Position numbers and translations under genes: made by a program. A stretch of DNA of 60,652 bases from an uncultured Eisenbergiella sp. (GTDB taxonomy: Bacteria > Bacillota > Clostridia > Lachnospirales > Lachnospiraceae), in the NCBI GenBank assembly GCA_904392525.1, contig CAJFMW010000001.1, positions 1-60,652 on the forward strand, written 5' to 3'. Positions 27,211 through 38,543 of this stretch are shown here, in pieces. Within the stretch, counting starts at the first letter, position 1. Every line of letters begins with the position of its first letter. Under the pieces are notes generated by a model, which saw nothing but the letters and a program-made list of their open reading frames with translations, ran no database searches and was not told where the DNA came from.

Positions 27211-27822
27211 ATGCCGATTGAAGAGATTACCCGTTATTTGCACACTGACACCGAAACCGGCAGAAAAAACCTGCATATGATGCTGGCAATCCACTGCGCC
27301 CCCTTTTTAAAGGGAATGAAGGAAAGCACCATGCTGACTCTTCCGCGAAAGCAGGCGGTGGAGCTGGCGGAGTTAGCGGCAGAAGCCGGTCTGAACTGGT
27401 ATTTCCTGTTTCATGAGGACGGGAAGGATATGGTCTTTTTGTATCGGAGAGAAGCGTTTCTGAGGTATGTGAAAAGACCGGATGTGGAACGGTTTCTCGC
27501 AGAACGGGGATATTTGGAAAAGAATGGAAGCGAAGCGTTTCTGGCCTGCCGGATTCTGGGAGAACTCTCCCGGAGGATGAACCGGTATTTTCACGGGAAG
27601 GGCGAATTCCCTCATGAGGTGGGAGTTCTGCTGGGGTATCCTGCCCGGGACGTGGAGGACTACATACGGCTTGAGGGAAGGGGCTGTCTGCTGGTGGGAT
27701 ACTGGAAGGTATATCACAATGTGCGGCGGGCGAAAAGAACGTTTGCGGCATTCGATGAGGCGAGAGAACAAACCGTCCGGGAGGTTCTTGAAGGAAAGGA
27801 GCTGCATCAGCTCTGCAATTAA
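27211..27822 (+). CDS. DUF3793-family protein
   Basis: HCAPFLKGMKESTMLTL...CRILGELSRRMNR...FPHEVGVLLGYPARDVEDYI...YWKVY, adjacent to flavodoxin. Confidence 0.75.
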   Translation: MPIEEITRYLHTDTETGRKNLHMMLAIHCAPFLKGMKESTMLTLPRKQAVELAELAAEAGLNWYFLFHEDGKDMVFLYRREAFLRYVKRPDVERFLAERGYLEKNGSEAFLACRILGELSRRMNRYFHGKGEFPHEVGVLLGYPARDVEDYIRLEGRGCLLVGYWKVYHNVRRAKRTFAAFDEAREQTVREVLEGKELHQLCN

Positions 27823-27823
27823 G

Positions 27824-27957
27824 TGCCGCCTTACGGCGGCGGAAAGAGAGGCGGAGAAAACCTGCGGCGGAGAAAACCTGCGGTTTTCTCCTGGAAATTG
27901 GACTTACGTCCAATTTCTCTGAAATTTAGTGCCGCCCTTCGGCGGCGGAAAGAGAGG
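27824..27957. repeat. Modular intergenic hairpin repeat, locus 1
   Basis: GTGCCGCC-n-GGCGGC-GGAAAGAGAGG, then GAGAAAACC/GGTTTTCTC and GAAATTGGAC/GTCCAATTTC hairpins, then GTGCCGCC-n-GGCGGC-GGAAAGAGAGG. Confidence 0.8.
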
Positions 27958-27962
27958 AAGAA

Positions 27963-28400
27963 ATGGCACAGGTATCAGTGGTATATTGGAGCGGAACCGG
28001 GAATACGGCGCAGATGGCGGAGCTGGTTGCGGAGGGAATCCGTGAGGCGGGAAAGGAGGCCGCTGTTCTCAGCGTGGATCTGGCGAGCGTGGATGCGCTG
28101 AAGGAGGAAAAGGTGTTTGCGCTTGGCTGTCCTTCCATGGGAGCGGAGCAGCTGGAGGAAAGTGTGATGGAGCCTTTCATGTGTGAACTGGATGGAGCAA
28201 TTTCCGGCAAGAAAATCGGGCTGTTCGGTTCCTATGGCTGGGGAGGCGGTGAGTGGATGCGTGAGTGGGAGGAGCGCGTTCAGAATGACGGCGCCGCTGT
28301 GCTTGAGGGAGAGGGCGTAATCGCCAACGGCGCGCCCGATGCGGAAGCGGAGGAAGCCTGCAGGGCGCTTGGAAGAGCGCTGGCAGCTGCGGCAGGCTGA
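27963..28400 (+). CDS. Flavodoxin
   Basis: VSVVYWSGTGNTAQMAELVAEGI FMN-binding motif; about 145 aa. Confidence 0.92.
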   Translation: MAQVSVVYWSGTGNTAQMAELVAEGIREAGKEAAVLSVDLASVDALKEEKVFALGCPSMGAEQLEESVMEPFMCELDGAISGKKIGLFGSYGWGGGEWMREWEERVQNDGAAVLEGEGVIANGAPDAEAEEACRALGRALAAAAG

Positions 28401-28453
28401 TGCCTCTTAAAGGGCGCGGCAGGATAGAAGGATGCGGCAGGATGCTGAGAAGA

Positions 28454-28489
28454 GAGAAGGACTTCCGGATTCGTCCGGAAGTCCTTCTT
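28454..28489. terminator. Bidirectional intrinsic terminator
   Basis: AGAAGGACTTCCGGATTCGTCCGGAAGTCCTTCTT between convergent genes. Confidence 0.85.
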
Positions 28490-28513
28490 CCTGTCTGGCC
28501 GGAAAAGAAAGAC

Positions 28514-31069
28514 TTATTTCTCTGCCGGTAAGGTGTGCTCCTCGGTTTTGATACCGAGGCTGTCGATGATGGTGATGACGAGGCCGCGGATGTTGTTCTC
28601 TGTAGTGCGGTAGGGCGCTATGCGCAGAGTATAAAAGCGTCCGCTCATCGCAGTGACCTCACGGTCAATGGGAACCAGATTTTTCAGGACATCATTGGCG
28701 TCGGAGATGATGTCCTCATCCGGAAAGCTGTGGGCGAAAATCTGGAGAGAACGTCCAATGTCGTGCTCCATAAGCTGGAATTCCCGGCCCACATATTCTG
28801 TGAATTTTCGGATGTTTAAGTTGCTGTCGACGAACAGAATGCCGATCATGGTGGAGGAGAGGAAGTTGGAGAGATCGTTGGTGAGCATGGTTAGCTCGTC
28901 CAGCTTCTGCTGATACTCCGTGTTCACGGTATACAGCTCTTCATTGACAGACTGCAGCTCTTCGTTTGAGCTCTGCAGCTCTTCATTCGCGGTCAGCAGC
29001 TCTTCATTGGCCGCCTGCAGCTCTTCGTTGACGGTTTCCAGCTCTCCAATGGTAGATTTCAGGTCATTCTGTGATTCATGCAGTTCCTGCTCCAGGTCCG
29101 CGATCCGCCTCGCGGCCGTCGTATCCACATCGTATTTCTCGGTCACGCCAATGATGCCTTCATCAGAAGCGGTCCGGTTTTCCAGGAACAGAACGGCAAT
29201 CAGGCCGGTATCCTCTTTTTCACGCCCGGAGACGGGGCTTACCGTCAGGTCGATGACTTTGCGTCCGGCAGGACAGTCCACGGTGATTCCCGTGTAGGTT
29301 ACGGCAATATGTTCAGACCGGCAGCGGTTCAGGGCGGTGGAAGCCACCAGACTTAAATCCCGGTTGATCATGCTGAAAAAATTGAAGGTGGCCCTCCCTG
29401 GAGCGATGGAAAGATAATCCATATAATCTCCAAAGAAATGGATTACCTGATTGGATTCATTGAGCACGACGGACGCGGGAAGAAAGGTTTCCAGAAAATG
29501 GATGTAGGAGCTTTCCAGCGCGTATTCTCCGTTCTCCCTGTCGCGCATGCTGACGGTTTTCGGGGCGACTGTCCGTATATTTGGAATATTGAAAGTGGGC
29601 GGCGTAAATTCGTCCACCTTTCCTTCACCTTTATGGATATAAATTTTTTCCGCGCTACAGACAGGACGGAAGACGGTGGAGAATTCTCCGGCGGTTTCGC
29701 TTTTTCCAAGGAACAGATATCCGCCGTTTTTCAGGGCGGAATGGAAAATGGAAAAAAGGGAACGCTGCAGCACAGGCTGGAAATAGATCATCACATTTCT
29801 GCAGCAGATCAGATCCAGCTTGCCAAAGGGCGGGTCGGACAGCATATTATGGGGCGCGAAGATAATCATGCGCCGGATTTCCTTGGAAATGGTATAGAGC
29901 TCATTTTTCTTGGAGAAAAATCTGGCCAGCCTTTCCGGAGAGACATCATCCAGAATACTTTCCGTATAAACCCCTTTACCGGCCTGTTCAATCGCCCGGC
30001 TGTCCACATCGGTAGCGAAGATTTTAATATCTCTCTGCACGCCCAGTTCGTCCAGCGTTTCGCGGAAAAGAATGGCGAGGGAATAGGCCTCCTCACCGGT
30101 CGAGCAGCCCGCGCTCCAGACACGGATGGGATCCTTCTCGCCGGCATGTTCCACGATGTTGTAGATGACGTTCTGCTTCAGTTTCTCAAAGAAAGCCGGA
30201 TCGCGGAAGAAGTTTGTCACACCGATGAGGATTTCTTTTACAAGAATGCTGGCCTCTTCCGCGTTGGCGGCCAGAAATTTTACATAATCGGCAAGTCCAG
30301 CGCTGTGTGTGACGACCATCCTGCGTTCGATCCGGCGCAGAACGGTGCTGCGTTTATAATTTGTAAAATCTATTCCGCTGTTCTTCTTTAAAACGGCATA
30401 GATTCGGGAGAAGGTTTCTTCGTCCGAAAACAGATCCGCATTTTCCTGTGGGCGGATAATGGTGGGATAGCTGGAAAAGTTCAGGATTTCATCCACAATG
30501 CCATCGGGTGAGAGGACGAAATCAGCAAGACCGGTGTTGATGGCGCTTCTGGGCATACCGTCAAATTTTGCGCTGTCCGGATTCTGTACGATGACAAGGC
30601 CGCCGTGTTCCTTTACAATTTTGATGCCGCTGGTCCCGTCGGAGCCCGTTCCTGAAAGGATGACGGCAATTGCGCGCTCCTTCTGCTCTTCGGCGAGCGA
30701 AGTGAAGAAAATGTCGATGGGATGATTGAGCATACCATGGACGAATTCCGTCAGAAAAAGCCTTCCGTCCCGGAGGGTCATATTATTTTTGGGCGGAATA
30801 AGGTAAACGGTATTCGGACGGATCTGCATTTCATTTTCCGCCTGAAGGACTCGCATCTGCGTATGTTTTCCGAGAATATCCGCCATCAGACTCTTGTAGT
30901 CGGGAGAAAGATGCTGGACGACGACGAAGCTCAGTCCGCTGTTCGCGGGCATGTTCTGAAAAAACTGTTGAAGCGCTTCCAAGCCCCCTGCGGAAGCCCC
31001 TATACCGATAATCAGGGGAGAGGCTGAGGCTTCCTCCGGTTTTGTCGGTGCGTTATTTTCCGCTGCCAT
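28514..31069 (-). CDS. CheB-CheR fusion with coiled-coil and PAS-like C-terminus
   Basis: [39 protein letters not shown] (CheB); [30 protein letters not shown] (CheR); repeated NEELQ coiled coil. Confidence 0.93.
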   Translation of the reverse strand: MAAENNAPTKPEEASASPLIIGIGASAGGLEALQQFFQNMPANSGLSFVVVQHLSPDYKSLMADILGKHTQMRVLQAENEMQIRPNTVYLIPPKNNMTLRDGRLFLTEFVHGMLNHPIDIFFTSLAEEQKERAIAVILSGTGSDGTSGIKIVKEHGGLVIVQNPDSAKFDGMPRSAINTGLADFVLSPDGIVDEILNFSSYPTIIRPQENADLFSDEETFSRIYAVLKKNSGIDFTNYKRSTVLRRIERRMVVTHSAGLADYVKFLAANAEEASILVKEILIGVTNFFRDPAFFEKLKQNVIYNIVEHAGEKDPIRVWSAGCSTGEEAYSLAILFRETLDELGVQRDIKIFATDVDSRAIEQAGKGVYTESILDDVSPERLARFFSKKNELYTISKEIRRMIIFAPHNMLSDPPFGKLDLICCRNVMIYFQPVLQRSLFSIFHSALKNGGYLFLGKSETAGEFSTVFRPVCSAEKIYIHKGEGKVDEFTPPTFNIPNIRTVAPKTVSMRDRENGEYALESSYIHFLETFLPASVVLNESNQVIHFFGDYMDYLSIAPGRATFNFFSMINRDLSLVASTALNRCRSEHIAVTYTGITVDCPAGRKVIDLTVSPVSGREKEDTGLIAVLFLENRTASDEGIIGVTEKYDVDTTAARRIADLEQELHESQNDLKSTIGELETVNEELQAANEELLTANEELQSSNEELQSVNEELYTVNTEYQQKLDELTMLTNDLSNFLSSTMIGILFVDSNLNIRKFTEYVGREFQLMEHDIGRSLQIFAHSFPDEDIISDANDVLKNLVPIDREVTAMSGRFYTLRIAPYRTTENNIRGLVITIIDSLGIKTEEHTLPAEK

Positions 31070-31130
31070 CAGGTGTACCTCCTTTGTGTATTCCTGTTTC
31101 TTCTTTTGTCATCACTATTTCCGCAAGCTG

Positions 31131-34100
31131 TTATGCCTGCTTCCTCAAAAACTGTTCCTCAAATTTCCCGGGAGGGAGAGGCCTTGCGTAATAGTAGCCC
31201 TGCCCGTAAACACATCCGGCCTCGAGAAGGGCAGCTTCCTGCTGTCTGGTTTCCACGCCTTCCGCAACACAGTGCATATCAAAATTTCGGCAGATGCGGA
31301 CGATATTTTCCACCAGCATCCGGCTGATTTCGTTGCCGGGAAGGTCGTTAATCAGAGAGCGGTCCAGCTTAATGGCATTGAACCGGATATTGCTGAAAAT
31401 GGACATATTCGCATAATGGGAGCCGAAATCATCCAGGTCAAAGAAAAGACCGTACTTCCGGAAGCTGTCAATCAGGGAAGAGAGTGTGGCTTTCTCGATA
31501 TCCCCGGCGGTTTCCGTGATTTCCAGTTTAACCTGCTCCGGCGGGATTTCCGGAAAGTGGCTTTCGATGGCGAGGATGGAAGCCAGTGTGGTGGGATTAA
31601 ACAGCGTAAAGCGTGAAATATTTACGGAAACGGTCACGGGAGGAAGCCCGCTCTTTTTCCATTTGCTCAACTGCTCCAGTACCTTTTCCAGCATGCTCAG
31701 GTCGAGCTGGCGTATGGAACCGTCCTTTTCCATCGTTTCGATGAACTGGGCGGGAGGAATAATGCGCCCGTCTCTGTCAATTCCGCGCGCAAGGGCCTCT
31801 GCTCCGGCCAGACTGCCGTCCCGCATGTCGATTTTAGGCTGAAAATAAGCGATTAAATTGTCTGCGGATGCCACTTCCCGGGCGTCAAAGCGGTTCTGGC
31901 CCAGAAAGGTGAGCCTCTCGCCCGGATCCTCGCTCACGTTCTCACAGCACATGATGGACCGCGCTTCCTTCACCAGATTTCTTGAGGTGAAAATGCCGTC
32001 GGCCCAGGTATAACCAATCCGGAGCTGATCCGGATAACGGCGCTGCAGCATGGTCCGGACCCTTGTGCAGCGGCTGACGAATACCTCCATGATCGTATTG
32101 GGATAGAGAACGACAAATTCCGCATCCCAGATACGAAAGATAAAGGTTTTCCCAAATACGTCTGAAAGCGTTTCCGCCACATGGCAGAGCATTTCCCTCC
32201 CGTAGCCAAAGCCCTGATTTCCGTTTATTGCGGAAAAATTGGGAATATCCAGGGAAAGCACGCCCATGGAGCTGTAGACATCCGAATTCAGGGAATCAAC
32301 GGTATCCAGATAGGAGTGCAGATTCGGAAGTCTGGAAAGGGTGTCCGTGATGAGCGGCGCCTGTTCACCGCCGGCGTTTCTGTAGCGCTGCGGTTCCTGT
32401 CTCATATAAGGAAGCAGTTCTTCAATCAGGGAGAGTTCTTCTGAGTGTTCCTGCGCGTTTTCCATGCAGAAGAAGCCGGCCACTTCATCATGCGCAAACA
32501 GGGGGAAAACGGTAAAGTACCATAAAGTTCCTTCCCCGTGTGCGCTGAGAGCTTCGCCTTCACTTTTGGTGGTGACAGGAGTCCGCTCCTTCAGACATCT
32601 GAGGAGAAGCGGAAATTTTTCCAGCGGCATGCCGGACATAATCTGCTGGATGCTGTATTTCTGACGTCCAACCCATTCATAAATCATTGTGATGGTCCGG
32701 CGCTTTTCGGAAAGCGACAGGATATAAAGTCTGGAAGCATGATAGTAAAGTCCCAGAATTCGCAGCACATTTTCCATGGATGCCTTCAGAGAACGGGAAT
32801 TCAGCATGGAAACGACGCAGTTGAAGGCAATTTTCAGCTCTTCGGGCGTCAGATCATGCTGCACCCCTGGGATTTCGGCGACGGTCTCTGTCGCAGCGCC
32901 GTCCTGACGCAGCAGGCTGGTCCAGGTCCAGTCCTCATTCTGATCAGGAAGGGCGACCGTATCCATGGCCGCATTTTCATAAAGCCTGCAAAGAGAGGAG
33001 GCCCGCGAAACCAGCAGCTCAAAATCTGCATGTTCCGTCTGCTCCGTGACTACACAGGAAATAAAACGGATTCTGTCTGCGTCGGCCGTGCCGCCCATAA
33101 CGGTATGTACATATGCAAAGGCATCTTCAATTCTCTTTTTGATATTAAATCTCGAAGAAATATTCGGGAAAAAAACGAGAATGATATCATTTTCCTGCTG
33201 CCCGATGACGCAGTCCGTTCCCAGCGCGAAAGACAAAGCGATGGAAATGAAACGTTTCCCACACAGGCTGTCCTGCGCCTGCTCCGAAGCAGAATGCAGA
33301 AAGCTTCCGCTCATGTGGATGAGAGCCAGGGCGCAGCGGGAGCCGCAGTCGGAACGGATGAGGTGTTCAGCGATCGATCTGGCAGTCTGCGGGGTATAAA
33401 GTCCGCTTACAGGATCACGTTTTGCGCCTGTCTCCGAAAAGGATTCCCAGATATGGCGCTGCTGTGAATCACAGAAGCAGGCATACAGATGGATTTCACC
33501 CGCCTTGTCGTCCCGCAGGAGATTGAAGGTCCCCGTGAGCCAGCGGATATCTCCTCCGCTGTCAATTCGCTGGTAATCCTCAGTAAACCAGTACTCGCCC
33601 TTCTTATACAGCTCCAGAAGCTGCTCCCTGCAGAGGCTCCTTTCCAGTTCCCGTTCATCTGTCTGATGAAACAGGAAGGAGTCTCTTCTGGCAAGGACTT
33701 CCGTAAAGGAGATACCGTTGACCACTGAAGTCTGGTCAAAGCCGTTTCGCCAGAGCTCTTCCACGGAATTGCGGCTGAGGTTTACATGGATTCTGGCAAG
33801 CAGATAATGGCGGAGAGCCTCAGGAATCGGGCGCCGTGGGAAAACGGTGGAAAAAATCCCGGATACGGCGGGAAGTCTTTCCTGGATGCCGATGGCCTTT
33901 ACCGGATTCCAGTCATCGTCGTAGGTCTGCCGGTAAGAAAGGGAAAACCAGCTGTAGTTGCCGGCGCGGTCCTTCATGATGAAATTTCCGGTGTCCGCGC
34001 TTTTTCCGCCAAGAAGCTCTGAGGAAAACCGCAGGAAGGGCTCGGCGGAATTCGGATGGACCAGGCCGTTTGAAAGCAGAGACTCCGGAAAATCGGGAAA

Positions 34101-35243
34101 CACTTCGCTCTGGGAAAGAGGGAGGGAATCCTCCTTGTCCGTATTATCAGCACTGTAAATATGAAAGCTTTTCGTGGAAAGAGTGACCTCCCAGAGCATG
34201 CTGTGGCTCTGGCCGAAGGCGGCCTGGAAGCGCTCGACACTTTCCTGAAGCTGGCGTCTGGTTTCCATGGAGGTGGTAATATCCCTGGATATTTCCATCA
34301 GAACGGGAACGCTGCTGCCCGGACAGGCAATTCTGGAAACCCTGACGTGTCTCCAGATCCAGTTCCCTTCGCTGTCCTGGATTCTGTGGACGTGTTCAGC
34401 GGCTCCACTGCTGGAAATTCTTGTGCGCAGTACCTGCTCATAATCCGCTTCATAATCGGAATTGATACCGATTTCCCTCAGGTCACAGGGGAGGCGGAAA
34501 GCCTCGGGCGTCTGTTTCAGCATCCGATAGAATCCGGGACTTGCATAAGTGACGCGGATTCTTTCGGCAGCCTCTAAAAGACAGATGCCGTCGTCTATAT
34601 TTTCCAGAAGAATATGCGGCTGAAGGATGAAAGGAGAAACGGGAACGCCGCTCTGCCTGGAGGCGGTTACGACGTTGTCCATCCTGCTCAGGTAAAAGCT
34701 GTTGCTTCCGTTTTCTTCCGCCCGCATCAGGGCTTCCTGTGCCTGAGAAAAAAGAGCCTTAAAGGAAAGTTCTTTCCCGGAGGCGAGATATACGCCCATA
34801 CAGGCGTGCGTCAGGCCCATGCTTTCGTCGGGAGCGGGAAAATGCAGATAATGAGACAGAAGAGAGGTTTTTTCAAAAATACTTTCTTCCGTGATGGAAC
34901 CGGTGAGAAAAATGATAAATTTTCCGTCATCCAGCCGGCCCACAATATCCGTCGCACGGAAAAGGGAGGAAAGGATGCGCCCGGTATATCGGGAAGCCTG
35001 CTCCTCCACAGCTTTTGTGTCCGAACCCGGAACGGTTCCCGGACAGCATATATGGATCAGAAACATCGCGCAGACATCATTATCCTTCATTTCACGCAGG
35101 CGTCGTTCGATCTGCAGCTCCAATGTTTCACGGTCAGAAAATCCTGACTGGGATTCCGTACATTCTGATGTGTTTTGGGAGAGCGGCAGTCTGGAGCCGG
35201 ACTCCGGGGATAAATGCCTGCTGATGTTCATCTGTGCCTCCAC
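31131..35243 (-). CDS. Very large PAS/degenerate-GGDEF/EAL protein (up to 1370 aa)
   Basis: AGAEALARG, SVNISRF, LEITET, FDLDDFGSHYANM, IKLDRSL, AEGVET, GQGYYYARP; GGDEF replaced by IWDAEF. Confidence 0.88.
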   Translation of the reverse strand: MEAQMNISRHLSPESGSRLPLSQNTSECTESQSGFSDRETLELQIERRLREMKDNDVCAMFLIHICCPGTVPGSDTKAVEEQASRYTGRILSSLFRATDIVGRLDDGKFIIFLTGSITEESIFEKTSLLSHYLHFPAPDESMGLTHACMGVYLASGKELSFKALFSQAQEALMRAEENGSNSFYLSRMDNVVTASRQSGVPVSPFILQPHILLENIDDGICLLEAAERIRVTYASPGFYRMLKQTPEAFRLPCDLREIGINSDYEADYEQVLRTRISSSGAAEHVHRIQDSEGNWIWRHVRVSRIACPGSSVPVLMEISRDITTSMETRRQLQESVERFQAAFGQSHSMLWEVTLSTKSFHIYSADNTDKEDSLPLSQSEVFPDFPESLLSNGLVHPNSAEPFLRFSSELLGGKSADTGNFIMKDRAGNYSWFSLSYRQTYDDDWNPVKAIGIQERLPAVSGIFSTVFPRRPIPEALRHYLLARIHVNLSRNSVEELWRNGFDQTSVVNGISFTEVLARRDSFLFHQTDERELERSLCREQLLELYKKGEYWFTEDYQRIDSGGDIRWLTGTFNLLRDDKAGEIHLYACFCDSQQRHIWESFSETGAKRDPVSGLYTPQTARSIAEHLIRSDCGSRCALALIHMSGSFLHSASEQAQDSLCGKRFISIALSFALGTDCVIGQQENDIILVFFPNISSRFNIKKRIEDAFAYVHTVMGGTADADRIRFISCVVTEQTEHADFELLVSRASSLCRLYENAAMDTVALPDQNEDWTWTSLLRQDGAATETVAEIPGVQHDLTPEELKIAFNCVVSMLNSRSLKASMENVLRILGLYYHASRLYILSLSEKRRTITMIYEWVGRQKYSIQQIMSGMPLEKFPLLLRCLKERTPVTTKSEGEALSAHGEGTLWYFTVFPLFAHDEVAGFFCMENAQEHSEELSLIEELLPYMRQEPQRYRNAGGEQAPLITDTLSRLPNLHSYLDTVDSLNSDVYSSMGVLSLDIPNFSAINGNQGFGYGREMLCHVAETLSDVFGKTFIFRIWDAEFVVLYPNTIMEVFVSRCTRVRTMLQRRYPDQLRIGYTWADGIFTSRNLVKEARSIMCCENVSEDPGERLTFLGQNRFDAREVASADNLIAYFQPKIDMRDGSLAGAEALARGIDRDGRIIPPAQFIETMEKDGSIRQLDLSMLEKVLEQLSKWKKSGLPPVTVSVNISRFTLFNPTTLASILAIESHFPEIPPEQVKLEITETAGDIEKATLSSLIDSFRKYGLFFDLDDFGSHYANMSIFSNIRFNAIKLDRSLINDLPGNEISRMLVENIVRICRNFDMHCVAEGVETRQQEAALLEAGCVYGQGYYYARPLPPGKFEEQFLRKQA

Positions 35244-35459
35244 TGCGATGGTGCAGTTTAACAGTTTAATTTTAAAAATGACAGATTTGTCTGTAATAGG
35301 TTAAGTATAACACATCTGGAGTAAAAGTGAATCATTTTTGCAAACGAAAATTCGTTAAGCGGCAGGGCTGGAAATTCGGGGGTGGGTTAAAATAAATCAA
35401 GAAAATTGATTAAATATGCACCTTGCGCCTGCCGGGAGAGCTGTGCTACAATCAGAAAA

Positions 35460-35790
35460 ACTGAATAGCGTAAATGCAGGGAAGAGGAATAGTAGCCGGA
35501 CGTGGGGAAACAGAGAGCTGTCGGAGGGTGCGAGATGGCCGGAAGCGGAAGGGGAACTGACCTTGGAGCAGCCTTTCTGAAGGCCGCAGCAGCGGTTGTG
35601 TAGGAGGGGACGGAATTTCCGCCGTAGAAAGGGAAGGGGCATGACAGTGCCTGTTGCGAGTGCGGGAAAGGCGGCGCGTAAGAAGCGTTTCTTTTCCTGA
35701 AATAGAGTGGTACCGCGTGAAGCAGATTTGCGTCTCTATGAAGATCCTTAAGAGAGGGATTTTCATGGAGGCGCTCTTTTTTTCGGAAGG
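35460..35790 (+). promoter_or_regulatory. T-box leader, likely leucine-responsive
   Basis: T-box core AGAGTGGTACCGCG (35704..35717) followed by a terminator stem GCGTCTCTATGAAGATCC...GGGATTTTCATGGAGGCGC-TTTTTTT; putative CTG specifier in GAACTGACCTTGGAGC; precedes leuA; promoter-like TTGCGC-18-TACAAT upstream. Confidence 0.85.
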
Positions 35791-35800
35791 AGAGAAAAGC

Positions 35801-37810
35801 ATGGATGCAAAAATCAGTGAAAAGTATGGAAGATCATATTTTATGCCGCCCGAGGTCACTTATGACTGGGTAAAAAAGGACATCATCGAGAAGCCGCCTG
35901 TCTGGTGCAGCGTTGATCTGCGAGACGGGAATCAGGCGCTGATTGAGCCGATGAGCCTGGAGGAGAAGCTTGAGTTTTTTGAGATGCTTGTGAAAGTGGG
36001 ATTCAAGGAGATTGAAGTTGGATTTCCGGCTGCCTCGGAGACGGAGTACCGTTTCCTGCGCGAGCTCATCGAACGGAACATGATTCCGGAGGATGTGACC
36101 ATTCAGGTGCTGACCCAGGCCAGAGAACATATCATTAAAAAGACCTTTGAGGCGGTACAGGGAGCGCCCCACGCGGTAGTGCATCTGTACAATTCCACGT
36201 CCGTTGCGCAAAGAGAGCAGGTTTTCCATAAAAGCAAAGAGGAGGTAAAGCAGCTTGCCGTGGACGGTGCGGAGCTGTTAAAGAAGCTGGCAGAGGAAAC
36301 GGAAGGAAATTTCACCTTTGAATACAGTCCGGAGAGCTTTCCGGGGACCGAGGTGGACTATGCGCTGGAGGTCTGCAATGCGGTGCTGGATGTGTGGCAG
36401 CCCACGCCGGAGAGAAAGGTGATCATCAACATTCCCACCACGGTTCAGGTGGCGATGCCCCATGTGTTCGCCTGTCAGGTGGAATATCTGCATAAGCACC
36501 TGAAGTACCGGGATGCGGTGATCTTAAGCGTTCACCCGCACAATGACCGGGGCTGCGGCATCAGTGATGCGGAGTTCGGCGTGCTTGCCGGAGCGGACCG
36601 GGTGGAAGGAACGCTGTTCGGAAACGGGGAGCGGACCGGAAACGTGGACATCGTCACGCTGGCCCTGAACATGGTCTGCCATGGGGTGGAGCCGGGACTG
36701 GATTTTTCCAATATCATGGAGATTCGTGAGACCTATGAGCGGCTGACGAGGATGCGGGTATATGAGCGTGCGCCCTATGCGGGAGACCTGGTGTTTACCG
36801 CCTTTTCCGGCTCCCATCAGGATGCCATTTCCAAGGGCATGGCCTGGAGAAAGGAAGGAAAGAGCGGAAAGCGCTGGGATGTGCCTTATCTTCCCATCGA
36901 TCCCAAGGATGTGGGCCGGGAGTACGAGTCGGATGTGATCCGGATCAACAGCCAGTCCGGCAAGGGCGGCATCGCCTTCGTGCTGAAGGAAAACTTTGGA
37001 ATCTCTCTTCCGGACGGCATGAAGGAGGAAGTGGGCTATCTGATGAAGGGCGTTTCCGACGAACGGCATCAGGAGCTTTCGCCAACGGATATTTATGATA
37101 TATTTGAGGAAACCTATATATATCCCCGTTCTGTATTTGACATTCCGGAATGTCACTTCCGGCAGACGGACGGAATCCGGGCGAGCGTGACCATTGAGCA
37201 GGAAAAGGGAAGAAAAGAGATCGAGGCACAGGGAAACGGCCGCCTGGATGCGGTGAGCTGCGCGGTGAAGCTTGCCTTTGGCATCAGCTATCAGCTGGCT
37301 GTTTACGAGGAGCACGCGGTTTCCAGAGGGTCATCCTCCAGGGCGGCGGCCTTTGTGGGCGTTCTGTATGAGGGCAGGATGTACTGGGGCGTGGGAATGG
37401 ATGAGGATATCATCCGCAGCTCCATCTGCGCGCTGGTTTCCGCCGTCAACCGGCTTCTGGAGGCGGAAGACATTGGCCAGGAGCGGGAAGAGCGCCTGAT
37501 TCAGATCATGCAGTACATCAGGGAGCATTATCGGGACGTGACGCTGGAGGCGCTGGCGGAGCAGTTTCATCTTTCCGGGCCCTATCTCTCCAAATATATC
37601 AGAAACAAGGCGGGGGTGACCTTCCAGGAAGCGGTCCGCGCTGTGCGGCTGAAAAAAGCGGCCTCCGCGCTGGCAAAAACCGGGCAGACGGTGGAGACGA
37701 TCGCGGAGAGCGTAGGATATGAAAGCGTAGAGCATTTCAACCGGCTGTTCAAGAAAACCTACGGCATGACGCCGGTGCAGTACCGGAACCGGGAAGGTGA
37801 GCGGGGATAG
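35801..37810 (+). CDS. leuA: 2-isopropylmalate synthase fused to C-terminal AraC-type HTH domain
   Basis: [19 protein letters not shown]...; C-terminal [34 protein letters not shown]...[25 protein letters not shown] in the same continuous ORF. Confidence 0.9.
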   Translation: MDAKISEKYGRSYFMPPEVTYDWVKKDIIEKPPVWCSVDLRDGNQALIEPMSLEEKLEFFEMLVKVGFKEIEVGFPAASETEYRFLRELIERNMIPEDVTIQVLTQAREHIIKKTFEAVQGAPHAVVHLYNSTSVAQREQVFHKSKEEVKQLAVDGAELLKKLAEETEGNFTFEYSPESFPGTEVDYALEVCNAVLDVWQPTPERKVIINIPTTVQVAMPHVFACQVEYLHKHLKYRDAVILSVHPHNDRGCGISDAEFGVLAGADRVEGTLFGNGERTGNVDIVTLALNMVCHGVEPGLDFSNIMEIRETYERLTRMRVYERAPYAGDLVFTAFSGSHQDAISKGMAWRKEGKSGKRWDVPYLPIDPKDVGREYESDVIRINSQSGKGGIAFVLKENFGISLPDGMKEEVGYLMKGVSDERHQELSPTDIYDIFEETYIYPRSVFDIPECHFRQTDGIRASVTIEQEKGRKEIEAQGNGRLDAVSCAVKLAFGISYQLAVYEEHAVSRGSSSRAAAFVGVLYEGRMYWGVGMDEDIIRSSICALVSAVNRLLEAEDIGQEREERLIQIMQYIREHYRDVTLEALAEQFHLSGPYLSKYIRNKAGVTFQEAVRAVRLKKAASALAKTGQTVETIAESVGYESVEHFNRLFKKTYGMTPVQYRNREGERG

Positions 37811-37836
37811 GCGGAAAAAAGGCAGGAGATGGCAGA

Positions 37837-38526
37837 ATGTGCAGCAGATATCTGATTGGCGACGGAACCTTTGAGGCGCTGAAGGAAGGCTTTTTTGAGA
37901 TACTGGACGAGGAAGGGGAAGATTTTTTCCTTCCCTTCCTCAGCCTGCGCGGGGATATCCGTCCCTCCATGGCGGCGCCTGTGTTGCTGCGGGAGACAGT
38001 CGGGAGAAAAGGGGCGGAAAGTATGGCGGACGGAGGGAGGCCTGGCAGCGGCGGGGCAGGTTGTGATAACAGCAGGCTCCGCATGAAAAAATGCATCTGG
38101 GGTTTTCCCGGCGTGGAGGGAAAAGGGCTGATTATCAATGCCAGGTGCGAAACCGCTTTAGATAAAAGGCTGTTTGCGGAAAGCGTACAGAAGCGGCGGT
38201 GTCTGATCCCGGCGGCGGGCTTTTACGAATGGTCGGAGAGGAAGGATCCCTACTTCTTTGCGCCAAAGGGCCCGGAGGGCGGAAAGGGAAGGCTGCTTCT
38301 GATGGCGGGCTTCCACCGGAAATGGGAGGGACAGGAGCGGTTTGTGATTCTGACCACGCAGGCCAACGCTTCCGTGCAGGGCGTCCATCCGAGGATGCCG
38401 CTGATTCTGAACATGGAGGAGGCCAGGGAATGGCTGCGGGAGGACTGTGAGGTTCCCCGCCTCCTCACAAAAACGCCGGAGGAGCTTGCGCGGGAGCCGC
38501 TGGGACAGCTCAGCCTGTTTTCGTAG
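37837..38526 (+). CDS. SOS-response-associated peptidase (YedK/HMCES family)
   Basis: MCSRYLIGD (catalytic Cys2), INARCETA, RCLIPAAGFYEW, HPRMPLIL. Confidence 0.92.
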   Translation: MCSRYLIGDGTFEALKEGFFEILDEEGEDFFLPFLSLRGDIRPSMAAPVLLRETVGRKGAESMADGGRPGSGGAGCDNSRLRMKKCIWGFPGVEGKGLIINARCETALDKRLFAESVQKRRCLIPAAGFYEWSERKDPYFFAPKGPEGGKGRLLLMAGFHRKWEGQERFVILTTQANASVQGVHPRMPLILNMEEAREWLREDCEVPRLLTKTPEELAREPLGQLSLFS

Positions 38527-38543
38527 GATGGGGCAATTCAGGC

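Noticed and set aside
28910-29100. Short tandem repeats (CAGCTCTTCGTTG-like) considered as a minisatellite or CRISPR-like array
   Set aside because: They encode the NEELQ coiled-coil heptads typical of CheB-CheR-PAS fusions; explained by protein sequence.
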